Notes: a model not told the origin generated them from the letters alone. A stretch of 10,977 nucleotides of DNA from Nitrospirae bacterium GWC2_42_7 (GCA_001803645.1 MHDW01000210.1:1-10977), one strand, 5' to 3'; counted from the stretch's first letter, positions 1-7,025 are shown. A program made the numbers and translations.

Positions 1-747
1 AAGAACCTTCCGCTCATTGCTGTCAACCATCTTGAAGGACACATCCTTTCAGCATTTCTTGAAAACCCTGCACTTGAGTTTCCATTTCTGTCCCTGGTTG
101 TATCCGGAGGACATACAAGCCTTTATTCAGCAGAAGATTACGGCAGATACTCTGAACTCGGAAGGACCCGCGACGATGCAGCAGGGGAGGCATATGACAA
201 AGTATCAAAGCTTCTCGGCCTTGGATATCCCGGAGGGCCTGTTATCGACAGTCTTGCAAAGAACGGTGACCCTGTTGCAATAGATTTTCCGAGAGCATAT
301 CTTCCTGAAACCCTGGACTTCAGCTTCAGTGGCCTTAAAACATCAGTGCTGCACTATCTTAGAGCTGAAGCGCGGAAACGCGGAAGCGCAGAAGTTAAAG
401 GAAAATTTGATATGTCCTCACTCCTTACTCCTCACTCCTCACTGATAAATGATATTGCTGCTTCATTTCAGTCATCTGTTGTTGATGTGCTTGTAAGGAA
501 AACTGAATGGGCTGTAAAACAGCGGGGTGTCAGGCGTGTGTCTGTTTCAGGCGGTGTTGCTGCCAACAGTGAATTGAGAAACAGGATGAAAGCCATGGGT
601 GAAAAACAGGCAGTTGAAGTATATTTCCCGTCTGCAGGTCTCTGCACTGACAATGCTGCAATGATCGCAACGGCAGGATACCATCGTTTTCTGAAAAAAG
701 AGATCGCAGACCACGGCCTTAACCCCCAGGCATATTTGCCACTGTAA
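1..747 (+). CDS. tsaD: tRNA N6-threonylcarbamoyladenosine (t6A37) transferase TsaD, 3' part
   Basis: TsaD transfers the threonylcarbamoyl group from threonylcarbamoyl-AMP to A37 of ANN-decoding tRNAs, working in the cytoplasm with TsaB and TsaE. The reading frame is open from base 1, so the N-terminal part (about 100 residues, judging by the family) lies left of the window; 248 codons are visible. Visible hallmarks are the NHLEGH metal-binding motif (window residues 9-14; His10 and His14 are the expected iron ligands), the VVSGGHT loop, the GRTRDDAAGEAYDK segment, SFSGLKT, SGGVAANSELR and CTDNAAM near the C-terminus (Asp217 as a further expected metal ligand). Between SGLKT and the AASFQ helix there is an insert of low-complexity sequence made of tandem DNA repeats. 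It keeps frame and removes no motif, so the gene is probably functional. No terminator is visible after the stop. Confidence 0.97.
   Translation, partial: KNLPLIAVNHLEGHILSAFLENPALEFPFLSLVVSGGHTSLYSAEDYGRYSELGRTRDDAAGEAYDKVSKLLGLGYPGGPVIDSLAKNGDPVAIDFPRAYLPETLDFSFSGLKTSVLHYLRAEARKRGSAEVKGKFDMSSLLTPHSSLINDIAASFQSSVVDVLVRKTEWAVKQRGVRRVSVSGGVAANSELRNRMKAMGEKQAVEVYFPSAGLCTDNAAMIATAGYHRFLKKEIADHGLNPQAYLPL
368..442 (+). repeat. Two short tandem repeats inside tsaD (8-mer x3 and 7-mer x4)
   Basis: Bases 368-391 are three consecutive octamers (AAGCGCGG, AAACGCGG, AAGCGCAG) followed by a partial AAG. Bases 415-442 are four consecutive heptamers (TCCTCAC, TCCTTAC, TCCTCAC, TCCTCAC). Both lie in the loop between two conserved TsaD blocks and encode low-complexity residues. 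The unit lengths are not multiples of three, so gain or loss of a single unit would shift the frame. The repeats are read directly from the sequence; how they arose is unknown. Confidence 0.85.
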
Positions 748-778
748 TTACTTTTGGATTTTATTGAAATCGCAATGA

Positions 779-787
779 TGATATAAT
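779..787 (+). promoter_or_regulatory. Extended -10 promoter for the rml/radical SAM operon
   Basis: The sequence TGATATAAT is a perfect extended -10 element (TGnTATAAT; hexamer 782-787). No good -35 sits at the usual 16-18 bases upstream: TTGAAA at 764-769 is too close (12-base spacer) and TTGGAT at 754-759 too far (22). Extended -10 promoters can work without a -35. The predicted start near 794 would give a leader of about 46 bases before the ATG at 840. That leader begins with GGCTC (794-798), which could pair with GAGCC (822-826) next to the ribosome binding site. This pairing is weak and only suggestive. Confidence 0.55.
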
Positions 788-829
788 AGCTAAGGCTCTG
801 TACTATACATTTAAATATCCTGAGCCATT

Positions 830-836
830 GAGGAGG
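830..836 (+). promoter_or_regulatory. Ribosome binding site fixing the start of the RmlC-type gene
   Basis: GAGGAGG lies just before the ATG at 840. An upstream in-frame TTG at 828 would place this strong Shine-Dalgarno sequence inside the coding region, so the ATG at 840 is the better start. The spacing is short for the last AGGAGG (3 bases) but normal if GAGG at 830-833 is the paired core. Confidence 0.75.
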
Positions 837-839
837 CAG

Positions 840-1286
840 ATGCTTTTTGAAGGTGTAATTATCAGAGACCTGAATGTGTTTAATGATCAGAGGGGATGGC
901 TTGCTGAAATATTCAGGGATGACGAAACAGATTTCTCTCCTGCTATGTCTTATATATCAATGACAAAGCCCGGCATTGGAAGAGGCCCCCACGAACACCT
1001 TGAACAATCTGATTATTTCTGTTTTTTAGGACATTTCAGGCTATATCTCTGGGACAACCGAAAAGAATCCAAAACCTATCTGGAGAAAATGATAATTGAT
1101 AAACAGGGCGCACCATTCATCGCCATAGTTCCTCCGCGCGTTGTGCATGCGTATCTGAATAGCGGGCCTAATGATGCGTTAGTTATTAATCTCCCTGACA
1201 AACTATTTAAGGGTAAAGGCAAGTCTTTACCGGTTGATGAAGTAAGATACGAAAATGATCCTAAATCTCCATACAGGATAGACTGA
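840..1286 (+). CDS. Short RmlC-type cupin (dTDP-4-dehydrorhamnose 3,5-epimerase family)
   Basis: The 148-residue product is a single cupin related to RmlC, which epimerises C3 and C5 of dTDP-4-keto-6-deoxyglucose. The opening block FNDQRGWLAEIFR (residues 14-26) matches the RmlC N-terminal strand. RGPHEH (48-53) supplies a histidine at the place of the catalytic His of the RGxH motif, and VPPRVVHAYLN (97-107) is the second conserved cupin block. It is clearly shorter than classical RmlC (about 180 residues). The usual Tyr-containing segment (TDYYxPE) is replaced by VINLPDKLF, so the epimerisation chemistry or product stereochemistry could differ. The RGxHxH pattern also recalls 3,4-ketoisomerases of the FdtA/WxcM type. 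The stop overlaps the rmlB start by one base (TGATG), and the placement with rmlB and rmlD argues that it supplies the RmlC step. Family is confident, exact reaction less so. Confidence 0.8.
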   Translation: MLFEGVIIRDLNVFNDQRGWLAEIFRDDETDFSPAMSYISMTKPGIGRGPHEHLEQSDYFCFLGHFRLYLWDNRKESKTYLEKMIIDKQGAPFIAIVPPRVVHAYLNSGPNDALVINLPDKLFKGKGKSLPVDEVRYENDPKSPYRID

Positions 1287-2311
1287 TGAGAATACTTGTG
1301 ACCGGAGGAGCAGGATTTATTGGCTCGAATTTTATCAGACATGAACTGTCTGCCCATCCTGAACATCAAATAATCAACCTGGATAAACTGACATATGCAG
1401 GTAATCTAGAAAACCTCAGGAACATCGAAAATCTCCCGAATTATAAATTCATTAAAGGGGATATCTGTGACAAACAGCTTATCAAAAGTATGGAATTCGA
1501 TGCAATTATTAATTTCGCTGCTGAGAGTCATGTTGACAGGAGCATACTCGATTCATCTCCGTTTCTTCAGACGAACATAATAGGCACTCAGAACCTGCTC
1601 GAAGCTTCAAGAAAAAAAGGCTGCAGGATACTGCATGTATCTACTGATGAAGTATACGGTTCAATAGCAACTGGATCATTCACGGAAAATTCTCCGCTTC
1701 AGCCTAACAGCCCTTATTCTGCAAGCAAGGCCTCATCAGATATGCTTGCAAAGGCTTACTTCGAAACATACGGACTTGATGTGATAATAACAAGATGTTC
1801 AAACAACTATGGCCCCTATCAGTTCCCGGAAAAACTCATTCCACTGGTGATCTATCATGCGGTTGAAGGCAAGCCAATACCTGTGTACGGAGACGGTAAA
1901 AATGTCAGGGACTGGATCCATGTCATGGACCACTGCAAAGCTCTCGACATTGCTTTTGAAGAGGGAAAGTCAGGAGAAATATATAACATCGGCGGCAATA
2001 ATGAGCAGGAAAATATTTATATTGTCAGAATGCTCCTGAAGAAAGTTGCTGAAAAGACCGGAAGAAAAGAAGATGAGTTATCAGGACTTATAACCTTTGT
2101 TAAAGACCGCCCCGGACATGACAGAAGATATTCGATTGATCCTTCAAAGATGGAGAAGGTACTCGGCTGGAAGCCTGAGACAAGTTTTGATAAAGGGCTT
2201 TCTGACACCATAGACTGGTATCTTGAAAACAAACCATGGTGGAGCCGCATTATTTCCGGGGAGTATGTATATTATTACAAAACACAGTACGGAGAAAGGG
2301 ATAAACAATGA
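1286..2311 (+). CDS. rmlB: dTDP-glucose 4,6-dehydratase RmlB
   Basis: This enzyme converts dTDP-D-glucose to dTDP-4-keto-6-deoxy-D-glucose with a bound NAD+, the second step of dTDP-L-rhamnose synthesis. The 341-residue protein is an extended short-chain dehydrogenase of normal RmlB length. TGGAGFIGSNF gives the Gly7/Gly10/Gly13 Rossmann motif, and Asp33 in LDKLTYAGN fits NAD ribose binding. STDEVYG holds the dehydratase triad Thr120, Asp121 and Glu122, and YSASK holds the catalytic Tyr144 and Lys148. The NNYGPYQFPEKLIP and RPGHDRRYSID blocks are typical of the nucleotide-sugar binding site. AGGA at 1275-1278 lies seven bases before the ATG. The gene overlaps its upstream neighbour by one base and rmlD by four, indicating translational coupling. 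RmlB is also shared by other dTDP-6-deoxyhexose pathways, but the adjacent reductase points to rhamnose. Confidence 0.96.
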   Translation: MRILVTGGAGFIGSNFIRHELSAHPEHQIINLDKLTYAGNLENLRNIENLPNYKFIKGDICDKQLIKSMEFDAIINFAAESHVDRSILDSSPFLQTNIIGTQNLLEASRKKGCRILHVSTDEVYGSIATGSFTENSPLQPNSPYSASKASSDMLAKAYFETYGLDVIITRCSNNYGPYQFPEKLIPLVIYHAVEGKPIPVYGDGKNVRDWIHVMDHCKALDIAFEEGKSGEIYNIGGNNEQENIYIVRMLLKKVAEKTGRKEDELSGLITFVKDRPGHDRRYSIDPSKMEKVLGWKPETSFDKGLSDTIDWYLENKPWWSRIISGEYVYYYKTQYGERDKQ

Positions 2312-3132
2312 AAATAGCCTTGACCGGTTCAGGAGGCATGCTTGGAACTGCGATAAAAACTGTCTTTTCCGGAAATGAGCTCATCAAGTTCACACGTGAC
2401 AGATTTGATATAACTGTCCTCAATAATGTAGTGAAGCAGGTGAAAGACGCAAAACCTGATTTTCTTATCCATGCCGCTGCCTTTACAGAAGTTGACCGCT
2501 GTGAATCCGAGCCTGAAATGGCATATCTTATCAACGGCATAGGCACGAGAAATATTGCCATGGCATGTGAAGAAATAAAATGCCCTGTAATATATATCAG
2601 CACAGACTATATCTTCGACGGAAAAAAACAATCTCCTTATGATGAATGGGACACCCCTAACCCTATTAATGAATATGGTCTTTCCAAGCTAATGGGCGAA
2701 AGGTTCTTGTCATCTCTTACCAGCAGGTTTTACATTATCAGAACTTCATGGCTTTACGGGAAGAACGGGAAAAACTTTGTTGACACGATCTGTAAATTGT
2801 TATCAGACAAAGATACCATCGAGGTCGTACATGACCAGACAGGCTGCCCAACATACACAATAGACCTTGCAAAAAAAATACTTGAGATACTCGGGAAGGG
2901 TTACGGCACATATCATATTACAAATGCCGGTGATTGCTCATGGTATGATCTTGCAATGCAGATAGCAAAGATAAAAGGATCCAATAAAGAGATCATACCG
3001 GTAACATCAGAACGTTTCAAAAGACCCGCTCCAAGGCCGAGGAATTCAGTCCTGGGCAGCACTATGTTAAAGCTTGAAAAGATCGACAAACCGAGACCAT
3101 GGGAAGAAGCACTCAAAGAGTATCTTGGATAA
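2308..3132 (+). CDS. rmlD: dTDP-4-dehydrorhamnose reductase RmlD
   Basis: RmlD reduces the 4-keto group of dTDP-4-dehydro-L-rhamnose with NAD(P)H, the last step to dTDP-L-rhamnose. The 274-residue protein is of usual length. It starts with MKIALTGSGGMLG, a Rossmann glycine motif. STDYIFDG (from residue 98) contains the active-site Thr99, and YGLSK gives catalytic Tyr123 and Lys127. The PNPINEYGLSKLMGE, RTSWLYG, VHDQTGCPTYT and HITNAG blocks are classic RmlD signatures, and RPAPRPRNSVL near the C-terminus is the substrate-binding tail. The start overlaps the rmlB stop as ATGA, with AAAGGG seven bases upstream. A related family member making another 6-deoxyhexose cannot be ruled out because the stereochemistry set by the upstream cupin is not certain. 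Confidence 0.95.
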   Translation: MKIALTGSGGMLGTAIKTVFSGNELIKFTRDRFDITVLNNVVKQVKDAKPDFLIHAAAFTEVDRCESEPEMAYLINGIGTRNIAMACEEIKCPVIYISTDYIFDGKKQSPYDEWDTPNPINEYGLSKLMGERFLSSLTSRFYIIRTSWLYGKNGKNFVDTICKLLSDKDTIEVVHDQTGCPTYTIDLAKKILEILGKGYGTYHITNAGDCSWYDLAMQIAKIKGSNKEIIPVTSERFKRPAPRPRNSVLGSTMLKLEKIDKPRPWEEALKEYLG

Positions 3133-3182
3133 GCTTTGTTTAATCCGTCAAAGCACTCTCCTTTAGTCTTACTGCTGCGAAA

Positions 3183-3191
3183 TGTTAAAAT
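3183..3191 (+). promoter_or_regulatory. Possible internal extended -10 promoter before the glycosyltransferase gene
   Basis: TGTTAAAAT matches the extended -10 pattern TGnTAnAAT-like (hexamer TAAAAT at 3186-3191). The predicted transcription start is about 3198, on top of the in-frame ATG at 3197. The -35 region (3163-3168, TTAGTC) is poor. Neither candidate ATG for the next gene has a Shine-Dalgarno sequence, which fits a leaderless transcript but does not prove it. Confidence 0.3.
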
Positions 3192-3196
3192 ACGCC

Positions 3197-4174
3197 ATGG
3201 ATGAACCCTTTGTTTCAATTATAATACCGGTTAAAAATGATGCTTATTTTTTGAAGAATTGCCTCGAAAGCATTAATTTACTCGATTATCCAAAAGATAA
3301 AGTAGAAGTTATTATTGCAGACGGTCTCTCAATAGACAACTCTTTGGACATAGCAAGACAATACGGCGCAAAGGTAATTATCAATCAAAAAAAGACGGTC
3401 TCTCCAGGCAGGAATATAGCTTTCGAATCCGCTAAAGGCGAACTCGTGGCCTTTACAGATGCAGACTGCGTTGTTGACAGCAATTGGCTGAAGAATGCGG
3501 TCAAATACTTCAATGACAAAAAAGTTGTATGCGTTGGAGGGCCTAACCTCACTCCTCCAGAAGACGGAAGCTTCAGCAAGGCAGTAGGATTTGTCTTCGG
3601 ACAGAGGATATTTGCAGCAGGCTCAATACATGCAAGAAACCTTAAAGAAATTAAAGAGGTCAGAAGCATTCCGGGATGCAATGCAATCTACAGAAAAAGC
3701 GGACTTGACCTGGTAATGCCGATAGATGAATCCCTGCTTACATGCGATGACACCGAACTCAACCAGAGGCTTCTCGATAATGGGTTCAAGCTTCTATACA
3801 CTCCAGACGTATTTGTATGGCATTACAGAAGACCCAATCCCAAAAAGCTATGGAGGCAGATGTATAGGTATGCTATAGGGAGGCTTCAGGTTGGCAAAAG
3901 AGATAAACGAATGATAAATATGACGCATATAATAGTTGGGATGGGAATACCCTCAATATTACTTGTACTGGCATTAGCACTACCTCTCTTTCTGTTTTTT
4001 TCTGGCATAATCTTAATTCTGTTTTTCCTTCTCTCAGCATATTCCCTTCTCAAGACAGGGTCTCTTTCTGTTTCAATGCTAATACCTGTAGTTGTTGTTA
4101 TAATATTTTTTGCATGGTCAGCCGGTTTTATGAGAGAGCTGATATTTCCGATGAAGAAAGTGGAAGGAAAATAA
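3197..4174 (+). CDS. Family 2 glycosyltransferase with C-terminal membrane segments
   Basis: This is a GT-A fold glycosyltransferase, likely transferring a sugar from a nucleotide donor to a lipid-linked or membrane-proximal acceptor at the cytoplasmic face. The opening SIIIPVKND is the canonical GT2 start, followed by VIIADGLSIDNS (donor binding). FTDADC carries the DxD-type metal/nucleotide motif (first Asp at 3458-3460), and PGCNAIYRKSG and CDDTELNQRL carry the acceptor-side acidic residues. After a basic stretch (HYRRPNPKKLWRQMYRYAIGR) the last 80 or so residues form about three hydrophobic segments that anchor it in the inner membrane. I chose the ATG at 3197 (325 residues) because it gives MDEPFVSIIIP, a normal GT2 N-terminus. 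The in-frame ATG at 3182 adds five residues and is equally without a ribosome binding site. The stop overlaps the next start by one base (TAATG). The substrate cannot be read from sequence; rhamnose is a guess from context. Confidence 0.88.
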   Translation: MDEPFVSIIIPVKNDAYFLKNCLESINLLDYPKDKVEVIIADGLSIDNSLDIARQYGAKVIINQKKTVSPGRNIAFESAKGELVAFTDADCVVDSNWLKNAVKYFNDKKVVCVGGPNLTPPEDGSFSKAVGFVFGQRIFAAGSIHARNLKEIKEVRSIPGCNAIYRKSGLDLVMPIDESLLTCDDTELNQRLLDNGFKLLYTPDVFVWHYRRPNPKKLWRQMYRYAIGRLQVGKRDKRMINMTHIIVGMGIPSILLVLALALPLFLFFSGIILILFFLLSAYSLLKTGSLSVSMLIPVVVVIIFFAWSAGFMRELIFPMKKVEGK

Positions 4175-5652
4175 TGAAAATATCCTTTTTATCACCCCCC
4201 TCTCTTGACGGCAAGCCTGCTGCTGACAGGCTTTACGGTTGTGCCTACTCCTTTTATTACCTTCCTCATATCCCAAGCCTTCTCTGTGCCACAATACTGC
4301 GCGATAATGGTTTTGATATCGAGATACTTGATTTTCCTGCGCATAAGAAAAGCATTGCTGAATTCACTGCGCACTTAAGATCCTCAAGCGCTGATGTCTA
4401 TATTTTCTATTCAGTATTCCTTACGAAGCGCACAGACCTTAAGGCAAGGGAGATGATCAGAGAAATAAAGCCCGGCGCAAAATTCATTTATATGGGGCCG
4501 TATCCAACCGCTTTTCCTGAAGAACTTATTGATGACAGAGAGGATACAGTTGTTTTGCGGGGCGAGCCTGAGCTGACAACGCTTAAACTCATCAGAGCTT
4601 TTGATTCGGATTCAAAACTTGAAGATGTTGACAATATCGTATTCGGAACCAAACAGAATATCTGTCGCGGGCAATTTAAGGATTTTGTTAAAGACATAGA
4701 CAGCCTTCCGATACCGGACAGAAAACTTCTCGACCATTCCGTTTATTTCAATTCAAAAATGAAAGGAAGCCCACAGACCGTATTGCTTACAAGCAGGGGA
4801 TGTTCTTTCAGGTGCTGGTACTGCTTCCCGAATTCACTGAGCTATGTAAGAGAGGCTGTGCATAAAGAAAAGTATGGCAAAAAACCGCCGATCAATCTGA
4901 TGTCCATCGAGAGAGTTGAAAAGGAATTAAAAGATATATCAGACCTCGGATTCAGGGCTGTCTCTGTTATGGATGATAACTTCATATGGGGAGAAGACAG
5001 AACCCTGAAACTCTGCGGACTTTTTAAAAAATACAATCTCGAGTGGTCATGTCTTGCAAGGGCTGACCTGATAACAGAGCCGATAGCAAAGGCCATGAAA
5101 GAATCAAAATGCACATATGTTGATATGGGCATAGAGTCTTTTGATCCTGAGATCTTAAAATGCATAAAAAAAGACCTGGATATCGAAAAGGCAAAAGCAG
5201 CCATAAAACTCCTGCAGAAATATGATGTTGAGCCTGAGGTCAATATTCTGATAGGAAGCTGTCCTGAAGAAACAGAGGCCAGCATAAAAAGAACAATTGA
5301 TGAGGTCGAGGCCTTAAAGATACATTATGTGCTTTACTCAATAGCCACGCCTTTTCCCGGCACAGAGCTTTATAACGAAGCAAAGAAACAGGGATGGCTT
5401 ATAGGCGGGGAATATTCATTAAACGATGCTGTGTACGAGTCTGTGCTTTCATATCCCAATCTTTCAAAAGATGACCTGGAGAGACTTATAGCATCAGCTT
5501 ACAGGCGTCATTACTTCAATCCCCATTTTCTTTTCAACGAGATAAAGAGCCTCACATCCTTTACGGAATTCGTTTCGAAACTTAAGACAGGAATAATCGT
5601 TTTTAAAAAATATGTGCTCGGCCTTCAGGAAAAGGAAAGCAGACAGGTTTGA
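4174..5652 (+). CDS. Cobalamin-binding-type radical SAM protein, first of a tandem pair
   Basis: The 492-residue protein has the architecture of class B (cobalamin-dependent) radical SAM enzymes. The N-terminal Rossmann-like domain runs from about 1 to 150 and includes FIYMGPYPTAFPEEL and VVLRGEPELT, the usual places of the B12-domain GG and GE(P/G)E blocks. A radical SAM barrel follows with TSRGCSFRCWYC; Cys210, Cys214 and Cys217 form the CxxxCxxC site for the [4Fe-4S] cluster that cleaves S-adenosylmethionine. DMGIESFDPEIL is the usual GxES-type motif. The start is the ATG at 4174, overlapping the glycosyltransferase stop, with AAGGA at 4164-4168; an in-frame ATG at 4114 lies inside that gene and is rejected. 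The C-terminal 90 residues (PFPGTELY to FKKYVLG) resemble those of the next gene. Such enzymes methylate or rearrange unactivated carbons or phosphorus; here the substrate is unknown, probably a sugar or lipid of the surface-glycan pathway. Confidence 0.88.
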   Translation: MKISFLSPPSLDGKPAADRLYGCAYSFYYLPHIPSLLCATILRDNGFDIEILDFPAHKKSIAEFTAHLRSSSADVYIFYSVFLTKRTDLKAREMIREIKPGAKFIYMGPYPTAFPEELIDDREDTVVLRGEPELTTLKLIRAFDSDSKLEDVDNIVFGTKQNICRGQFKDFVKDIDSLPIPDRKLLDHSVYFNSKMKGSPQTVLLTSRGCSFRCWYCFPNSLSYVREAVHKEKYGKKPPINLMSIERVEKELKDISDLGFRAVSVMDDNFIWGEDRTLKLCGLFKKYNLEWSCLARADLITEPIAKAMKESKCTYVDMGIESFDPEILKCIKKDLDIEKAKAAIKLLQKYDVEPEVNILIGSCPEETEASIKRTIDEVEALKIHYVLYSIATPFPGTELYNEAKKQGWLIGGEYSLNDAVYESVLSYPNLSKDDLERLIASAYRRHYFNPHFLFNEIKSLTSFTEFVSKLKTGIIVFKKYVLGLQEKESRQV

Positions 5653-7022
5653 AGATACTCCTTATACAGCCCCCGCCAAGAAATATTCAGAAAGAAGACA
5701 TCATAGTTCCACCGCTCGGCATCGCATATCTTGCAGCTGTGCTCGAGAAAAAAGGACATAATGTCGGCATTATTGACGGGTTTGCCGAAGGGCTTGATTA
5801 TCAGACTCTCGAAAACAGGATAAAGGATTTTGTTCCTGATATCGTCGGCATAACAGGAATGACACCAGTTATAGACAATGCGTTCAGAACTGTGAAGGCA
5901 GCAAGGAAATACGCAAAACATATTATAATGGGCGGCCCTCATGCGTCGATGGTCAGAAAAAATATATTCGAGCAAGCCCCTGAAATAGATTTTTCTATTC
6001 AGGGTGAGGGCGAGACAAGCATCTCTATGCTCGTTGATGCTATAGACAAGGGTTCTAACATCAGTTCAATTCCCGGACTGATAACAAGAGACTTCGAAAA
6101 CCCTCCGGCATGTTATATAGAGAACCTCGATTCTTTGCCTTTGCCTGCAAGGCATCTTCTGCCGAATGATAAATACAGATACATACTTTCGAAAGGCAAG
6201 GTCACCACAATATTTTCCTCAAGAGGCTGTCCATATCATTGCATCTTCTGCGACAAGACAGTCTTCGGCTCCAAATGGAGGGCAAGATCTTCTGAAAATG
6301 TTCTCGAAGAGATTGAACTTGTTGTAAGAGATCTTGGAGTAAAATCCATAGTGTTCTATGACGACCTCTTTACCGTAAAAAAAGACAGGGTTGTTGAGAT
6401 TTGCAAGGGTATCCTTGACAGAGATCTTGATATAGAATGGAAGGCCGAAGGCAGAGTGAACATCGTTGATGAAGAGACCCTGAAATGGATGAAAAAGGCA
6501 GGATGTTCCATGATAGCCTATGGAGTTGAGAGCGGCAACCAGAAAGGACTTGATTATCTGAACAAAGGCACAAAGGTTGAGCAGATACGGAACGCCTTTG
6601 AGCTTACACAAAAGGCAGGCATAAAACCAATGGGATATTTTGTGCTCGGCATACCTGTTGAGACATACGAAGAAGAGATAGGCACGATCGAATTTGCAAA
6701 AGAGATCAAGGCTGCCTACGCGCAATTCAGCGTTTTATCTCCAACCCCAGGCACAAAACTTTATGATGACGTAATCAAGATGGGATGGTACAGGGAGATA
6801 GATGCACAGAATCCAATGGATAAGGACCTGAAAAGGCCTGCAATAATCAATGAGAACTGGGATGAAATAAAATTAAACAAAATACTGAGAGAGGCTCACA
6901 GAAAGTTTTATCTAAGCCCATGGTACATCATGCAAAGGCTTAAGGAGATAAGAAGCCTGAAGGAATTTGCTGATAAGGCCTCGGCAGGATTAAAACTTTT
7001 AAAATGGTATATGGGGAGATGA
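5649..7022 (+). CDS. Cobalamin-binding radical SAM protein, second of a tandem pair
   Basis: The 457-residue protein is a clear B12-binding plus radical SAM enzyme. It begins MKILLIQPPP, the typical start of this family. PPLGIAYLAAVLEKKGH, IIMGGPHASMV and IQGEGETS define the cobalamin-binding domain, and FSSRGCPYHCIFC gives the cluster ligands Cys194, Cys198 and Cys201. YGVESGNQKGLDYLNKGT is the radical SAM GxES region. The start codon is TTG, overlapping the upstream stop as TTGA; AAGGA at 5632-5636 is rather distant (12 bases), so translation probably depends on coupling. No later ATG would keep the conserved N-terminus. It shares with its neighbour the PTPGTKLYDDVIKMGW segment and the final FYLSPWYIMQRLKEIRSL block, so the two are paralogues. 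Related enzymes include BchE-type cyclases and hopanoid or phosphonate methylases; I cannot assign a substrate. Confidence 0.9.
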   Translation: MKILLIQPPPRNIQKEDIIVPPLGIAYLAAVLEKKGHNVGIIDGFAEGLDYQTLENRIKDFVPDIVGITGMTPVIDNAFRTVKAARKYAKHIIMGGPHASMVRKNIFEQAPEIDFSIQGEGETSISMLVDAIDKGSNISSIPGLITRDFENPPACYIENLDSLPLPARHLLPNDKYRYILSKGKVTTIFSSRGCPYHCIFCDKTVFGSKWRARSSENVLEEIELVVRDLGVKSIVFYDDLFTVKKDRVVEICKGILDRDLDIEWKAEGRVNIVDEETLKWMKKAGCSMIAYGVESGNQKGLDYLNKGTKVEQIRNAFELTQKAGIKPMGYFVLGIPVETYEEEIGTIEFAKEIKAAYAQFSVLSPTPGTKLYDDVIKMGWYREIDAQNPMDKDLKRPAIINENWDEIKLNKILREAHRKFYLSPWYIMQRLKEIRSLKEFADKASAGLKLLKWYMGR

Positions 7023-7025
7023 TAT

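Noticed and set aside
764..787. TTGAAA/TATAAT as a standard -35/-10 promoter
   Set aside because: The spacer is 12 bases, too short for sigma-70; the extended -10 alone explains the site better.
828..839. TTG at 828 as the start of the RmlC-type gene
   Set aside because: It would put the strong GAGGAGG sequence inside the gene; the ATG at 840 is correctly placed after it.
3133..3154. Inverted repeat GCTTTG...CAAAGC after the rmlD stop, possible terminator
   Set aside because: Only six base pairs with a 10-base loop and no following T-run; the next gene continues in the same direction, so a terminator is not supported.
4114..4173. N-terminal extension of the first radical SAM gene from the ATG at 4114
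   Set aside because: The 20 extra residues overlap the glycosyltransferase coding region by 61 bases and are unlike the family start; the ATG at 4174 has AAGGA and gives MKISFLSPP.
4842..5285. Minus-strand open frame of 147 codons opposite the first radical SAM gene
   Set aside because: It lies wholly inside a well-supported coding region, lacks a ribosome binding site and has no recognisable motif.
6219..6725. Minus-strand open frame of 168 codons opposite the second radical SAM gene
   Set aside because: It is an antisense shadow of conserved radical SAM sequence including the cluster cysteines; composition is not protein-like.
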